This document shows positions 9,965-19,843 of a DNA stretch of 64,000 nucleotides, one piece after another. The position numbers were made by a program, and so were the translations under genes. Positions within the stretch are counted from its first letter, which is position 1; every line of letters starts with the position of its first letter. The stretch is taken from positions 1 through 64,000 of the forward strand of contig NZ_AFPB01000086.1 in assembly GCF_000218485.1 (NCBI RefSeq), read 5' to 3'. The notes beneath the pieces are model-generated. The model saw nothing but the letters and a program-made list of their open reading frames with translations. It had not been told where the DNA came from and ran no database searches. This DNA comes from Aquimarina agarivorans (GTDB lineage Bacteria > Bacteroidota > Bacteroidia > Flavobacteriales > Flavobacteriaceae).

Positions 9965-12055
9965 TTACTCAGTAATTCCTTCCAAATCGAATAAAAACGC
10001 ATATTCCTCTGCCAATTCTTTTAGCGCTTCAAAACGTCCTGAAGCGCCACCATGCCCCGTATCCATATTTGTGTGTAAAAATAATTTATTATTGTCTTGC
10101 TTTAAATTACGCAACTTAGCAACCCATTTTGCTGGTTCCCAATATTGTACCTGAGAGTCATGCAAGCCAGTTGTAATTAATACATTTGGGTAATTTTGCT
10201 TAGTAACATTATCATAAGGTGAATATTCCTTCATGTATAGGTAATACTCCTTTTCATTAGGATTGCCCCATTCGTCATATTCTCCCGTGGTTAACGGTAT
10301 CGAATCATCAAGCATGGTGGTTACAACATCAACAAATGGTACAGCTGCAATTACTCCATGATACAATTCTGGCCTACTGTTCATTACAGCTCCTACCAAT
10401 AATCCTCCTGCAGATCCGCCCATGGCGTACAAATGTGCTGGACTGGTATATCCTTTTTCAATTAAAAATTCCGAACAATTGATAAAATCAGTAAACGTAT
10501 TTTTCTTTTTTAATAGTTTTCCATCATCATACCATGGTCTGCCCAAATATTCGCCTCCGCGAACGTGGGCAATTGCATAAATAAATCCGCGATCCAACAA
10601 ACTTAAACGCGTGGTTGAAAAATAAGGGTCAATAGTATGTCCGTAAGATCCATACCCGTATTGCAGTAACGGTTGCGATCCGTCCATTTTAATACCTTTT
10701 TTGTAAACTAAAGATATTGGAATTTTAGTTCCATCATTTGCTGTAGCCCAAACCCGTTCAGAAGCATAATTATTTTTATCAAACTTCCCTCCTAACACTT
10801 CTTGCTCTTTTAAAACCTTACTTTCTTGCGTAAGCATATTAAATTCAATTACCGAAGTGGGTGTTGTTAACGAGTTATAACCGTAGCGAAACCATTCAGT
10901 TTCAAAATCAATATTGATGCTTGAATATGCCGTATAAGTTTCGTTGTCAAACGGCAAATAGTAATCCACTGTGCCGTCCCATCGCTTTATCCGAATTTGG
11001 TTTAACCCATTGGTACGCTCGCTAAGTACTAAATACTCCTCAAAAACATCAATATCTTCAAGTAAAGTATCGCTTCGGTGCGGAATTAAGGTTTCCCAAT
11101 GCTTTTTTTCGGTAGCATCTTCCTGAGTTTTCATCAATTTAAAATTGGTGGCATCATCTGCATTTGTTAAAATGTAAAAATGACCATCATAATGAGCCAT
11201 ACCATATTCCAAACCACGAATACGTTCCTGAAAAATTTTGAAATCTTTTAAAGGCGTATTGGCATCTACAAAACGATATTCAGAAGTTAATGTCGCACTA
11301 GCGCCTATGCAAATGAATCTTTTTGATTTCGTTTTGTAAACAAATACATCAAAAGTTTCGTCTGTTTCTTCGTAAACATCAACATCTTCGGTAACTGATG
11401 TTCCCAAAGTATGACGACAAATTTTATAAGATCGTAAAGTTTCAGGATCTTTTAAGGTATAAAATAAGGTACTATTGTCATTTGCCCAGGTAATGCTTCC
11501 TGTAGTATTTTGTATGGTTTCCTCGTAATATGTTCCAGTAACTAAGTTTTTTATACGTATAGTATATTCCCGTCTACTTACGGTATCCACTCCAAATGCC
11601 ATCATCGTATTATCCGGACTGATGGATAATCCTCTTGCTTTATAATATTCATGTGGTTCGGCTTCAATATTACAATCCAGTAATATTTCTTCGGAGGCAT
11701 CTAATGATTCTTTTCTGCGTGTGTATATGGGGTACCCCTTGCCAGTTTCATAACGCGTTATGTACCAATATCCGTTGTATTTGTAAGGCACTGAACTTTC
11801 ATCTTCTTTAATTCGGGCTTTCATTTCCTGAAATAAAGATTGTTGAAAATCCTTGGTATGCGACATATTTTCTTCAAAATACTCATTCTCAGCCTTTAAA
11901 TAATCTAAAACTTCCTGGTCTTCGCGCTGATTTAACCAAAAAAAGGGATCAATTCTGAGGTCGTTATGTATGTTTAGTTCCTTTGCTACTATTTTCGCCT
12001 TTGGAGCGCTTACTTCAGTTTTCAATAGAAAAAGTGTATTTTTTTTATAACTCAC
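9965..12055 (-). CDS. ptrB: oligopeptidase B (S9 prolyl oligopeptidase family)
   Basis: A 696-residue serine peptidase with an N-terminal seven-bladed propeller and a C-terminal alpha/beta hydrolase domain. The triad is readable: S548 in GGSAGG, D633 in GLHDSQV, H668 in TGHGGASGR. The spacings (85 and 35) are the same as I recall for E. coli oligopeptidase B. The family cuts short peptides after Arg or Lys in the cytoplasm or periplasm. No signal peptide is visible. The start at 12055 (MSYKKNTLF) gives a slightly long N-terminus. It is transcribed away from ybaB; the cysteine synthase-like gene lies 92 bp downstream on the same strand. Confidence 0.9.
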   Translation of the reverse strand: MSYKKNTLFLLKTEVSAPKAKIVAKELNIHNDLRIDPFFWLNQREDQEVLDYLKAENEYFEENMSHTKDFQQSLFQEMKARIKEDESSVPYKYNGYWYITRYETGKGYPIYTRRKESLDASEEILLDCNIEAEPHEYYKARGLSISPDNTMMAFGVDTVSRREYTIRIKNLVTGTYYEETIQNTTGSITWANDNSTLFYTLKDPETLRSYKICRHTLGTSVTEDVDVYEETDETFDVFVYKTKSKRFICIGASATLTSEYRFVDANTPLKDFKIFQERIRGLEYGMAHYDGHFYILTNADDATNFKLMKTQEDATEKKHWETLIPHRSDTLLEDIDVFEEYLVLSERTNGLNQIRIKRWDGTVDYYLPFDNETYTAYSSINIDFETEWFRYGYNSLTTPTSVIEFNMLTQESKVLKEQEVLGGKFDKNNYASERVWATANDGTKIPISLVYKKGIKMDGSQPLLQYGYGSYGHTIDPYFSTTRLSLLDRGFIYAIAHVRGGEYLGRPWYDDGKLLKKKNTFTDFINCSEFLIEKGYTSPAHLYAMGGSAGGLLVGAVMNSRPELYHGVIAAVPFVDVVTTMLDDSIPLTTGEYDEWGNPNEKEYYLYMKEYSPYDNVTKQNYPNVLITTGLHDSQVQYWEPAKWVAKLRNLKQDNNKLFLHTNMDTGHGGASGRFEALKELAEEYAFLFDLEGITE

Positions 12056-12272
12056 AATTTATTTAAACTCTAAAAATCTTACCATATAAAATTGATATAT
12101 ATTTCAACATTTTTTTACTTTTGATGGTTGATAAGTTTATTTGATTACGTGTTATAGTGTCAATTTTTGTCGATTAATACTTGTATTTAGACCAAATTAC
12201 ATAAAATAAAATGTTCGTATAATAAATGAATAGTGACACTAATTAATTTTTAAAAATTTAAAATAAGAAACT

Positions 12273-12596
12273 ATGTTTGGAGATATGATGGGCATGATGA
12301 ATAAATTGAAAGAGTCGCAGGAAAAAGTTGCCCAAACTAAAGAAAGACTGCATACTGTTTTAGTAGATGAACAAAGTCTGGATGGTTTACTAAAAGTGAC
12401 TTTAACAGCAAACCGTACGATAAAAAGTATTACTGTTGATGATGAACTATTAAAGGATAAAGAACAATTAGAAGATTACCTGATTTTAACACTTAATAAA
12501 GCTATTGTTAAAGCGACAAGCATTAATGAAGCTGAGCTAGCCGCTGCCGCCAAAGATGGTCTTCCGAATATTCCTGGAATGGATAAGTTTATGTAA
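12273..12596 (+). CDS. YbaB/EbfC family nucleoid-associated protein
   Basis: A 107-residue protein of typical YbaB size. It has a Met-rich N-terminus ([12 protein letters not shown]), a long helix, a central beta-sheet ([18 protein letters not shown]) and a C-terminal helix ending in [12 protein letters not shown]. The family forms dimers that bind DNA and is often near dnaX/recR in other phyla, but not here. It is divergent from ptrB, with about 217 bp between the starts. Confidence 0.9.
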   Translation: MFGDMMGMMNKLKESQEKVAQTKERLHTVLVDEQSLDGLLKVTLTANRTIKSITVDDELLKDKEQLEDYLILTLNKAIVKATSINEAELAAAAKDGLPNIPGMDKFM

Positions 12597-12910
12597 AGAT
12601 TGGTTTTTGTTTGCTACTGAGGGGTTAAAGTTTAGCTTTAAGCCATTAACTTTTAGCTTATAAATGTTGGGTGTTACGCAAATATTTTTTATTTCTTGTT
12701 GATTTACAGCTTTTTTATAAGTCTTACATCTTAAGTCAATATTTAAAGAGAAAATCTATGTTCTATAATTTATGAGCGGAGCAGTCTATAATTCAGTCAA
12801 TGAAATTGAGTGTTAACCCGAAACAAATTTTAGTTGACCCAAAATCTTTTTATACAAATCAGCTTAGTTAAATTGTGTATTTTTAATTTGTAATTATAAA
12901 GCAAAATACA
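12597..12910. other. 314-bp intergenic region
   Basis: No gene seen. 12624-12662 (aagtttagctttaagcc, then attaacttttagctta) belongs to the degenerate agctaaaa-type pieces scattered over the window. No convincing terminator hairpin or promoter was identified. Confidence 0.4.
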
Positions 12911-13030
12911 ATGAATAAAATTATTAAGGCTTTAATAGCTGCTTATGGCTCTAAAAAACTTGGCGGAGGATGTTTTTCAACAGTTATTATATTTATAATA
13001 ATCTATTGGTTATTGGGTAAATTAGGGTAA
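12911..13030 (+). CDS. 39-residue small membrane protein
   Basis: A short frame, ATG 12911 to TAA 13030. It begins with a basic amphipathic stretch (MNKIIKALIAAYGSKKLGGG) and ends with one membrane segment (CFSTVIIFIIIYWLLGKLG). The layout of a Lys-rich helix, a glycine hinge and a single C-terminal transmembrane helix is that of small flavobacterial membrane peptides I recall from genome annotations. It sits 52 bp before the DUF1853 gene on the same strand. Function unknown. It is probably real because the reading is coherent, but it is short. Confidence 0.6.
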   Translation: MNKIIKALIAAYGSKKLGGGCFSTVIIFIIIYWLLGKLG

Positions 13031-13082
13031 TATTTTAGAAACGAATAGTCATATCAAAAATCTATTTGAAGGGTATTGCCGT

Positions 13083-13862
13083 ATGCCCTTATTATGGGAC
13101 GATCAATTTGAAGGTTTAACGCAGTTTGCCCCTACCATAATTGAGCAATTACCGACACATTTTTTCACAAAACCAGGATATCAGCGTTTAGGTAAGGTAG
13201 CGGAATCGCTTTTTAATGATTACATACAAACCACACCTAATTTTAAGGTTGTACTGGAAAATTATCAAGTTATTGATAATAAACAAACTATTGGTGAACT
13301 TGATGTTGTTTTAAAAAATGAATTTGACAAAACCATTTATCATGTTGAGCTGGTAACTAAATTTTATGTGTATCACCCTGATTATGATCCTGATTCTATT
13401 GATGCCTGGATTGGTCCTAACAGAAATGATTCTTTAAAAAATAAAATAGAAAAGCTACAAAATAAACAACTTCCCCTACTCTATCATCCGATTACAAAAA
13501 GTTTTTTACAATCTTTAGGGCTTACGCCAGAAGGTATACATCAGCGGGTTTGTTACAAAGCATGGTTATTTGTACCATTAAAATTTAACAGCAAACTTAA
13601 TTTATTTAATAATCAATGTATTGCTGGGAATTACGTGACCTTTGATGAATTAATGGGTTTGCATAATTTAAAAACTACTTACTTTTGTCCGCCAAAAAAA
13701 GATTGGCTTAGATTTCCTGAAACACAAAAGGAATGGCATTTACTAACAGATTGTATGCCTAAAATTCAAGAATTTATGAATGGCCATCAAGCAATTATGA
13801 TATGGATTCAATATGAAGAACAATACAAACGTTTCATTATCGTTCCATACCAACAATTTTAG
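13083..13862 (+). CDS. DUF1853 family protein
   Basis: A 259-residue cytoplasmic protein. The core has YQRLGKVAESLFNDYI, then TIGELDVVL, then YHVELVTKFYV, then WIGPNRNDSLKNKIEKLQNKQL, a pattern I recognise as DUF1853. The Asp in GELD and the E-x-x-x-K in the next strand look like a PD-(D/E)XK nuclease-type active site; that is inference and the function is unknown. It is followed after 14 bp by the penicillin-binding protein gene on the same strand, so the two are probably co-transcribed. Confidence 0.85.
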   Translation: MPLLWDDQFEGLTQFAPTIIEQLPTHFFTKPGYQRLGKVAESLFNDYIQTTPNFKVVLENYQVIDNKQTIGELDVVLKNEFDKTIYHVELVTKFYVYHPDYDPDSIDAWIGPNRNDSLKNKIEKLQNKQLPLLYHPITKSFLQSLGLTPEGIHQRVCYKAWLFVPLKFNSKLNLFNNQCIAGNYVTFDELMGLHNLKTTYFCPPKKDWLRFPETQKEWHLLTDCMPKIQEFMNGHQAIMIWIQYEEQYKRFIIVPYQQF

Positions 13863-13876
13863 GAATTCACGTATTT

Positions 13877-16167
13877 ATGAGTAAAAAAACGCTAAAAAAG
13901 CACCTTTATATCCTTCTTTTCAAGATATTAACAATAGGATTGCTAGCAGTAGCCTTACTTATAGCAAGTATTTACTTAGGTTTTTGGGGGACTATACCTA
14001 GCCAGAAACAGCTCACTGAAATTCAGCAAAGTAAGGCCACTGAAGTATTGAGTAGTGATTATAAATTATTAGGAAAATTTTATACCACCGACAGGCAACC
14101 TATTACATTTAAACAAATTCCTAAGCATGTTATTAACGCCTTAGTAGCTACGGAGGACGTCCGTTTTTTTGAACATGAAGGAGTTGATAATTTAAGTTTA
14201 TTGCGTGTTTTAATTAAATCCATTTTACTACAAAACAAATCTGCAGGTGGTGGTAGTACGCTTTCGCAGCAGTTGGCTAAAAATATGTTTCCTCGTAAAA
14301 ACCTAGGCAAATTTGGTATTGTTATTCATAAAATTAGGGAAATTATTATTTCGAACCGTTTAGAAAAAGCGTATTCAAAAGAGGAATTACTAACACACTA
14401 TTTAAACACAGTTCCTTTTAGTGACAACACTTTTGGTATTGAAAGTGCTGCCAAAAAGTTTTTTAATAAATCAACCCATCAATTGTCAATTGATCAAGGT
14501 GCGGTTTTAATTGGAATGTTAAAAACAAACTATTACTACAATCCAAGATTATTTCCTGAAAAAAGTAAAAAACGAAGAAATGTGGTGCTGCATCAAATGA
14601 AAAAGTATCATTACCTAAAAGATGCCGATTACAAAAAACTACAAAAATTACCACTAGAATTGGATTATCAAAGTTTTAGCCATAATACTGGTTTGGCCCC
14701 CTATTTCAGAGAACATTTAAAAAAAGAATTAGGGCAATGGTTGAAGGATTACAATGCAGAACACAAAACACAATTTAATTTATATAATAGCGGTTTAAAA
14801 ATACATACTACTATTGATGCTGGCATGCAGCAATTGGCTGAGGAGGCTATGTGCTCGCATTTATCTAAATTACAAACCGATTTTGAGCGTTCACACGGAA
14901 AAAATGCCCCTTGGAAAAAGAAAACAAACTTAATTAGTAGAGAATTAATTAAACTAGACGCTTACAAAAAGCTGAAAGCCTCGGGTTTAAATGCCAAAGA
15001 GATTATAAAAAAAATGAGTACACCTCATGATATTGAATGGTTTACCTGGCAAGGAAAAAAATTGTAAAAGCTTCCACGCTTGACAGTATTCGACATTATT
15101 ATAAATTTCTAAACACTGGCTTTGTTTCTTTAGAACCTCAAACCGGAGCTATAAAAGCTTGGATAGGTGGCATCAACTATGAGCATTTTAAATACGACCA
15201 CGTTAACCAAAGTAAGCGTCAGGTAGGGTCTACCTTTAAACCTATTGTGTATGCTGCTGCTTTAGAGCAAGGTTACAATCCGTGTACTTACATCTCAAAT
15301 GCGCCAGTAACTTACGAAGATTTGGATAACTGGACACCCCGAAACGCATCTTCAAACACAGATGCCAATAAGGAATATGCTATGTGGGCAGCTTTAAGTA
15401 ATTCGCTAAATGTAATTAGTGTGAAATTATTAAATTTCATTGGTATTGACAGCGCAGTTGATATGGCTTATGATATGGGTATTGAGACTGAGCTTCCCAA
15501 AGTCCCATCCTTGGCACTAGGTACTGCAGAATTAAATGTGCTAGAATTAGCCAAGGCCTATACTACACTATCCAACAATGGAAAAGCTGCAATTCCGTAT
15601 TACATTACTAAAATAGAGGACGCCTCTGGTAATGTGCTAAAAACTTTTCAACCTGAAAAAAATGCTAATAAAGCGTTTTCAGAAAATACCCGCCAGCAAT
15701 TAATTGCTATGATGCAACGGGTTGCAGATAGTGGTACGGCCAAACGCTTACGAACCGCTTATAAATTACGCAACGATATTGCTGCAAAAACAGGAACTAC
15801 TCAAAATAATAAAGATGGTTGGTTTGTGGGAATTACTCCAAAATTAGTTTCTGTTTGTTGGGTGGGAGCCGATCATCATAGTATTGGCTTTACTAATACT
15901 CGAATTGGGCAAGGCGCAAACTCAGCACTACCTATTTTTGCCAAATGGTATCAAAAGTTGAATGCCGATTCAAAATATAAGAAATACACAGCATCGCGTT
16001 TCTCAATTTCGTCAAGCAATAGATCCAAATTAAATTGTGCTGCTGCTCGCAACCCGAATTTGTTGAAAAAAATATTCTCCAAAAAAGATAAGATAAAGCA
16101 AAAAAGATTTGATAAGCAACAGAAAAAGAAAGGCTTTTTAAATCGATTGTTTGGAAAAAGGAAATAA
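13877..16167 (+). CDS. class A penicillin-binding protein 1A, reading frame split at an A7 run
   Basis: Together the two frames give about 763 residues, the usual length for a flavobacterial PBP1A. Part one (13877-15067): an N-terminal membrane helix (10-38), then the glycosyltransferase domain with EDVRFFEHEG (93-102) and TLSQQLAKNMF. Part two (from about 15060): the transpeptidase domain with S452 in STFK, SLN 510-512 and K638 in KTGT. The protein polymerises and cross-links peptidoglycan at the inner membrane. Frame 0 ends at TAA 15065-15067, just after GGA-AAA-AAA-TTG. A -1 shift on A-AAA-AAA (15055-15061) restores ...QGKKIVKAS.... This could be an assembly indel, transcriptional slippage, or programmed -1 frameshifting. 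Without the shift the protein has no transpeptidase. Confidence 0.85.
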
Positions 16168-16327
16168 TTCATTTGTAAAATACATAATAGACAAAATATT
16201 ATTGTAACAAAAAAGCTTTACGAAAACACCTTAATTTCAAAATTAAATAGCTAACATTAAATTTTATACTTTACTTTAACACATACAAATATCAACCAAC
16301 CACTAACAGTCAAATGATAACTAAAAA

Positions 16328-16930
16328 ATGAAAATCGTATTTGCCACAGCTAATCAAAACAAAGTAAAAGAAGTACAAGCGCTCCTGCCTGATACTGTAC
16401 AAATATTGAGCTTAAAAGATATTAATTGTTTAGAGGATATTCCTGAAACTTCAGAAACTATTGAGGGAAATGCCATTCAAAAAGCCCAATATATATTTGA
16501 TAATTACGGATATGCGTGTTTTGCAGATGACACAGGATTGGAAGTTGATGCTTTAAACGGTGACCCCGGCATTTATTCTGCACGCTACGCTGAGCCTGAA
16601 AAAAATGCTGACAATAATATGAGCAAATTATTAAACGAATTAGCCGCTAAAAATAATAGAAAAGCTCATTTTAAAACAGTTATAGCAATCATTGGTTTCA
16701 ATAAAGAGTTAAAAACTTTTGAAGGTATTTGTAATGGTGAAATTACTACTGAAAAATATGGAGAAAAAGGATTTGGTTATGATCCAATTTTTAAACCATT
16801 TGGATACGATATTACTTTTGCGCAAATGCCGTTAGCAGAAAAAAACAAAATAGGTCATCGGGGCAAAGCAGTACAAAAATTGATTTCTTATTTAACCAAA
16901 ACCAGTTATTCTAAATCTGATTCTAAGTAA
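16328..16930 (+). CDS. rdgB: XTP/dITP diphosphatase (HAM1/RdgB family)
   Basis: A 200-residue protein starting FATANQNKVKEV, with the substrate-binding SETIEGNA, the FADDTGLEVDALNG motif, GIYSARYA, and a C-terminal GKGFGYDPIF-type loop plus IGHRGKA. All are diagnostic for the enzyme that hydrolyses dITP, XTP and ITP to monophosphates and keeps them out of DNA. It is cytoplasmic and full length. It stands alone, 160 bp after the PBP gene; the interval is AT-rich and could hold its promoter. Confidence 0.93.
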   Translation: MKIVFATANQNKVKEVQALLPDTVQILSLKDINCLEDIPETSETIEGNAIQKAQYIFDNYGYACFADDTGLEVDALNGDPGIYSARYAEPEKNADNNMSKLLNELAAKNNRKAHFKTVIAIIGFNKELKTFEGICNGEITTEKYGEKGFGYDPIFKPFGYDITFAQMPLAEKNKIGHRGKAVQKLISYLTKTSYSKSDSK

Positions 16931-17055
16931 TTTAAATAAAAAATCGGATAAATAAAACACAAGCGTAGACTTAACTATGGTATTGTTTTATTTTGAAGTA
17001 ATAAGCAAATAAGAACCATTTTAAATGAGTAATATAATGTCAGAAACAGAATTAA

Positions 17056-17325
17056 TTACAACATGCGTTTTAGCTTAAAGTTAAACTTTAATACTTCGCC
17101 TTTTCTATCAATAATAACGGTCATTCTTTTGCCTTCTTTAACAGATAGCCATTCGGTAATTTCACCAATCAATTCTGCCGGAATCACAATCATATTACTT
17201 ATTAATTGAATTTTCAATTTACTTTTCTGATCTTTAGGATCAACAAACTGATATCCTATTTGCGCATTAGCAACAAAAGTGAAAAATAAACTAAATATTA
17301 TAAGTTTTAAAGTACTAATTTTCAA
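17056..17325 (-). pseudogene. probable internally deleted aspartyl protease/PDZ protein relic
   Basis: A frame of 89 residues with a good signal peptide (cleavage after FVANA). The next part, QIGYQFVDPK...KIQLISNMIVIPAEL, resembles the start of flavobacterial secreted aspartyl-protease-like proteins, where the text continues into a DTG active site. Here it jumps straight into GEITEWLSVKEGKRMTVII...KFNFKLKRML, which resembles the end of a C-terminal PDZ domain. The DTG motif and everything between are absent. I infer an in-frame deletion of about 1 kb that left an intact frame. A genuine small secreted protein is the alternative. Confidence 0.5.
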
Positions 17326-17406
17326 AAATTAACAGTTTAGTATAATATACAATTAATATTAAATAGTTCCCGTCATTTTTGTAAGAAAAAAATGATATTT
17401 AGCTCG

Positions 17407-17433
17407 TTTGTAAGGGAAAAATTCATAGATTTA
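17407..17433 (+). promoter_or_regulatory. possible oxyR promoter
   Basis: TTTG at 17407-17410 and TAGATTTA at 17426-17433 resemble the Bacteroidota TTTG / TAnnTTTG boxes, with the last base off and a slightly short spacer. They lie 18 bp ahead of the oxyR ATG. Another TTTTTGTAAGAA sequence lies about 25 bp upstream. Confidence 0.3.
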
Positions 17434-17450
17434 TCCTACAAGAACTACAT

Positions 17451-18389
17451 ATGACAATCACACAACTAAAGTATGTATTGGCAGTTGCCGAATACCAAAA
17501 TTTCACTAAAGCCGCAAAAAATGTATTTGTAACGCAGCCCACGCTTAGCATGCAAATTCAGAAACTTGAAGATGAACTAGACATACAAATCTTCGATCGG
17601 ACAAAGAAACCTATTCAACTTACAGAAGTAGGAAAAAAACTAGTAGTACAAGCTCGAAACATTGTAAATGAGAGTAATAGAATGCAGGATGTTGTCGATC
17701 AACAGAAAGGATTTGTAGGAGGTGAATTCACCTTAGGGATTATTCCTACAATAATGCCTACATTACTACCCATGTTTTTAAATACTTACATCAAAAAGTT
17801 TCCTAAAGTTAAACTTAAAATTGTGGAGTTACCAACCGAAGGTATTATCCAAGATATTTTAGATGGGCATTTGGACGCTGCTATAGCTGCTACACCATTA
17901 AATAACGATACTATCAAAGAGCGTGTTTTATATTATGAACCTTTTATAGGGTACGTGCCACCAAGCAATAAATTGGCAAGCCATGAAAAACTGGCTCCTG
18001 GCGATTTGGATATTAACGATATGTTACTTTTAGAGGATGGACATTGCTTTAGGGATAGCGTTTTAAACATTTGTAAAACTCAAAAAACCTATGACGAAGA
18101 ACGTTTTAAGCTTGCAAGCGGAAGTTTTGAAACTATGATAAAGCTAGCCAATGAAGGTTTGGGCATGACGTTACTTCCTTATCTGAATAGTTTGGATGTA
18201 AAAGAATCGGATAAAAAAAATCTTCGAAATTTTGAAGATCCAAGTCCCGCTCGAGAAGTTAGTCTAATTTATCATAAGAGTGAATTGAAAATTCAAATTA
18301 TAAATTCATTAAAAGATACCATTAGTGCAATTGTAAAAGGCGCTATTGCTTTTCAGAATGTTCAAATAATTAGTCCTTTGGGAAAATAA
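17451..18389 (+). CDS. oxyR: LysR-family peroxide sensor OxyR
   Basis: A 312-residue LysR regulator: winged-helix N-terminus (MTITQLKYVLAVAEYQNFTKAA, TQPTLSMQIQKLEDEL) and a periplasmic-binding-type sensor domain. The redox cysteines fall at C199 (GHCFRD) and C208 (LNIC), the same numbers as the E. coli OxyR disulfide pair, which makes the assignment strong. It should switch on catalase and peroxiredoxin genes on H2O2 stress. No such target is adjacent, though a peroxiredoxin-like gene lies 3.4 kb away. A hairpin terminator follows. Confidence 0.92.
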   Translation: MTITQLKYVLAVAEYQNFTKAAKNVFVTQPTLSMQIQKLEDELDIQIFDRTKKPIQLTEVGKKLVVQARNIVNESNRMQDVVDQQKGFVGGEFTLGIIPTIMPTLLPMFLNTYIKKFPKVKLKIVELPTEGIIQDILDGHLDAAIAATPLNNDTIKERVLYYEPFIGYVPPSNKLASHEKLAPGDLDINDMLLLEDGHCFRDSVLNICKTQKTYDEERFKLASGSFETMIKLANEGLGMTLLPYLNSLDVKESDKKNLRNFEDPSPAREVSLIYHKSELKIQIINSLKDTISAIVKGAIAFQNVQIISPLGK

Positions 18390-18441
18390 GTTTTTTCTTA
18401 TATCAGCTCAGAAATTCAATAAAAGTTTATGTCTTAAACAT

Positions 18442-18490
18442 AAAACGACCGTATTAATTGATAAAATTTATCTTTTAAAACGGTCGTTTT
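18442..18490. terminator. bidirectional terminator between oxyR and the convergent methyltransferase gene
   Basis: An 11-bp perfect stem (aaaacgaccgt 18442-18452 and acggtcgtttt 18480-18490) with a 27-nt AT loop and flanking T-rich sequence. The genes on both sides point towards it. Confidence 0.8.
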
Positions 18491-18520
18491 CTTTATTGTA
18501 GCAGAGACTATTTACTGCTT

Positions 18521-19690
18521 CTATTTTTTTTTAAATTTGGTACGCTTACTTCCTGAGTACATTTTATAATTTACTAAACGTGCCTCCAATTTAGCGTTAA
18601 ATACTTTTATCTTTCGCGAAGGCCGTAATCCAACGTGTTTTAAAGCTTCTAAATCAGAAGTAATAAACCATGCCTCAGTACCAGGGTATTCTTTTTTAAG
18701 TGTATCCCCTATTTGTCCATAAAATGTTTCTATGTCAATAGGCAAACGTTCCCCGTAAGGAGGATTAAATACCATATGAAGTGATTTTTTAGCATCAATT
18801 TTTTTGGAAGACTCAAAAAAATCTGCTTGTTCAATGCTAATAAAATCAGTCATATTGGCATTTTCAATATTATCATGAGCTTTCCTAATTGCCGAAGGTG
18901 CTTTATCATATCCGGAAATTTTTACAGCGCAATCGCGTATTTTTTTGAGTACAGCAGCCTCTATTTTTTCAAAAAGATCCATATCCCAATCCAGCCATTT
19001 CTCAAAAGCAAATTCTTTTCTGTTCAAATTAGGAGGAATGTTACATGCAATCATAGCAGCTTCAATAAGTAGTGTACCACTACCACACATAGGATCTAAA
19101 AAATCTGATTGTCCCCTCCAACCTGAAAGTAGCAATAAACCAGCTGCTAATACTTCATTAATAGGTGCAATGTTAGTAGCTGTTCGGTACCCTCGATGGT
19201 GTAATGAATCCCCTGAGCTATCTAATGAAATGGTACAAATATCTTCGGATATGTGAATGGAAATCATTAAATCAGGGTGTGTGGTATCTACATCAGGACG
19301 CTCATTATATTTATCCCTAAACTGATCTACAATAGCATCTTTGGATTTTAATGCAACATATTTTGAATGATTAAAAGTAGTAGAATTAACTGTAGTTGCA
19401 TATACCGCAAATGTATCATCTTTAAACATATAATCCTCCCAGTTGATGCTTTTGACAAAGTCGTACAATGCTTCATTATCAGCTATTTTTTTTTCAGCAA
19501 TGGGTTTTAAAATTTTTAAAGCCGATCGCAGGCAAAGATTCGCTTTATACATAAAACCCGTATCTCCATAAAAACTCACCATACGATTGCCTTGAGTAAT
19601 TTTTTCTGCTCCCAAAATTCTAAGCTCATTTGCAAGTATTTCTTCAAAACCATAAAAAGTTTTGGCAACCATTTTAAACGATGTATTCAC
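18521..19690 (-). CDS. THUMP-domain class I RNA methyltransferase (RlmL/YpsC-like)
   Basis: A 389-residue protein. An N-terminal ferredoxin-like/THUMP region (about 1-160) comes first, then a UPF0020-type methyltransferase domain with FLDPMCGSGTLLIEAA (SAM loop) and NPPYGER (N6/N2-methyltransferase catalytic motif). Family members methylate guanines of 23S rRNA (RlmL/RlmK N-terminal half) in the cytoplasm. The C-terminus is basic (SGSKRTKFKKK), which suits RNA binding. It is monocistronic and convergent with oxyR. Confidence 0.88.
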   Translation of the reverse strand: MNTSFKMVAKTFYGFEEILANELRILGAEKITQGNRMVSFYGDTGFMYKANLCLRSALKILKPIAEKKIADNEALYDFVKSINWEDYMFKDDTFAVYATTVNSTTFNHSKYVALKSKDAIVDQFRDKYNERPDVDTTHPDLMISIHISEDICTISLDSSGDSLHHRGYRTATNIAPINEVLAAGLLLLSGWRGQSDFLDPMCGSGTLLIEAAMIACNIPPNLNRKEFAFEKWLDWDMDLFEKIEAAVLKKIRDCAVKISGYDKAPSAIRKAHDNIENANMTDFISIEQADFFESSKKIDAKKSLHMVFNPPYGERLPIDIETFYGQIGDTLKKEYPGTEAWFITSDLEALKHVGLRPSRKIKVFNAKLEARLVNYKMYSGSKRTKFKKK

Positions 19691-19843
19691 TCTATATAAA
19701 AATTAGTAAAAATTAGTGTCTTTTTGATCAAATCAACTCACTATTAATTTTATAAAAAAATTATAAATATTTGTAATAAGTTGTAAGAATAAAAGACTTA
19801 AACAGTAACAACTATTGCAAAAATACATTAATTTTGTGCCCCT

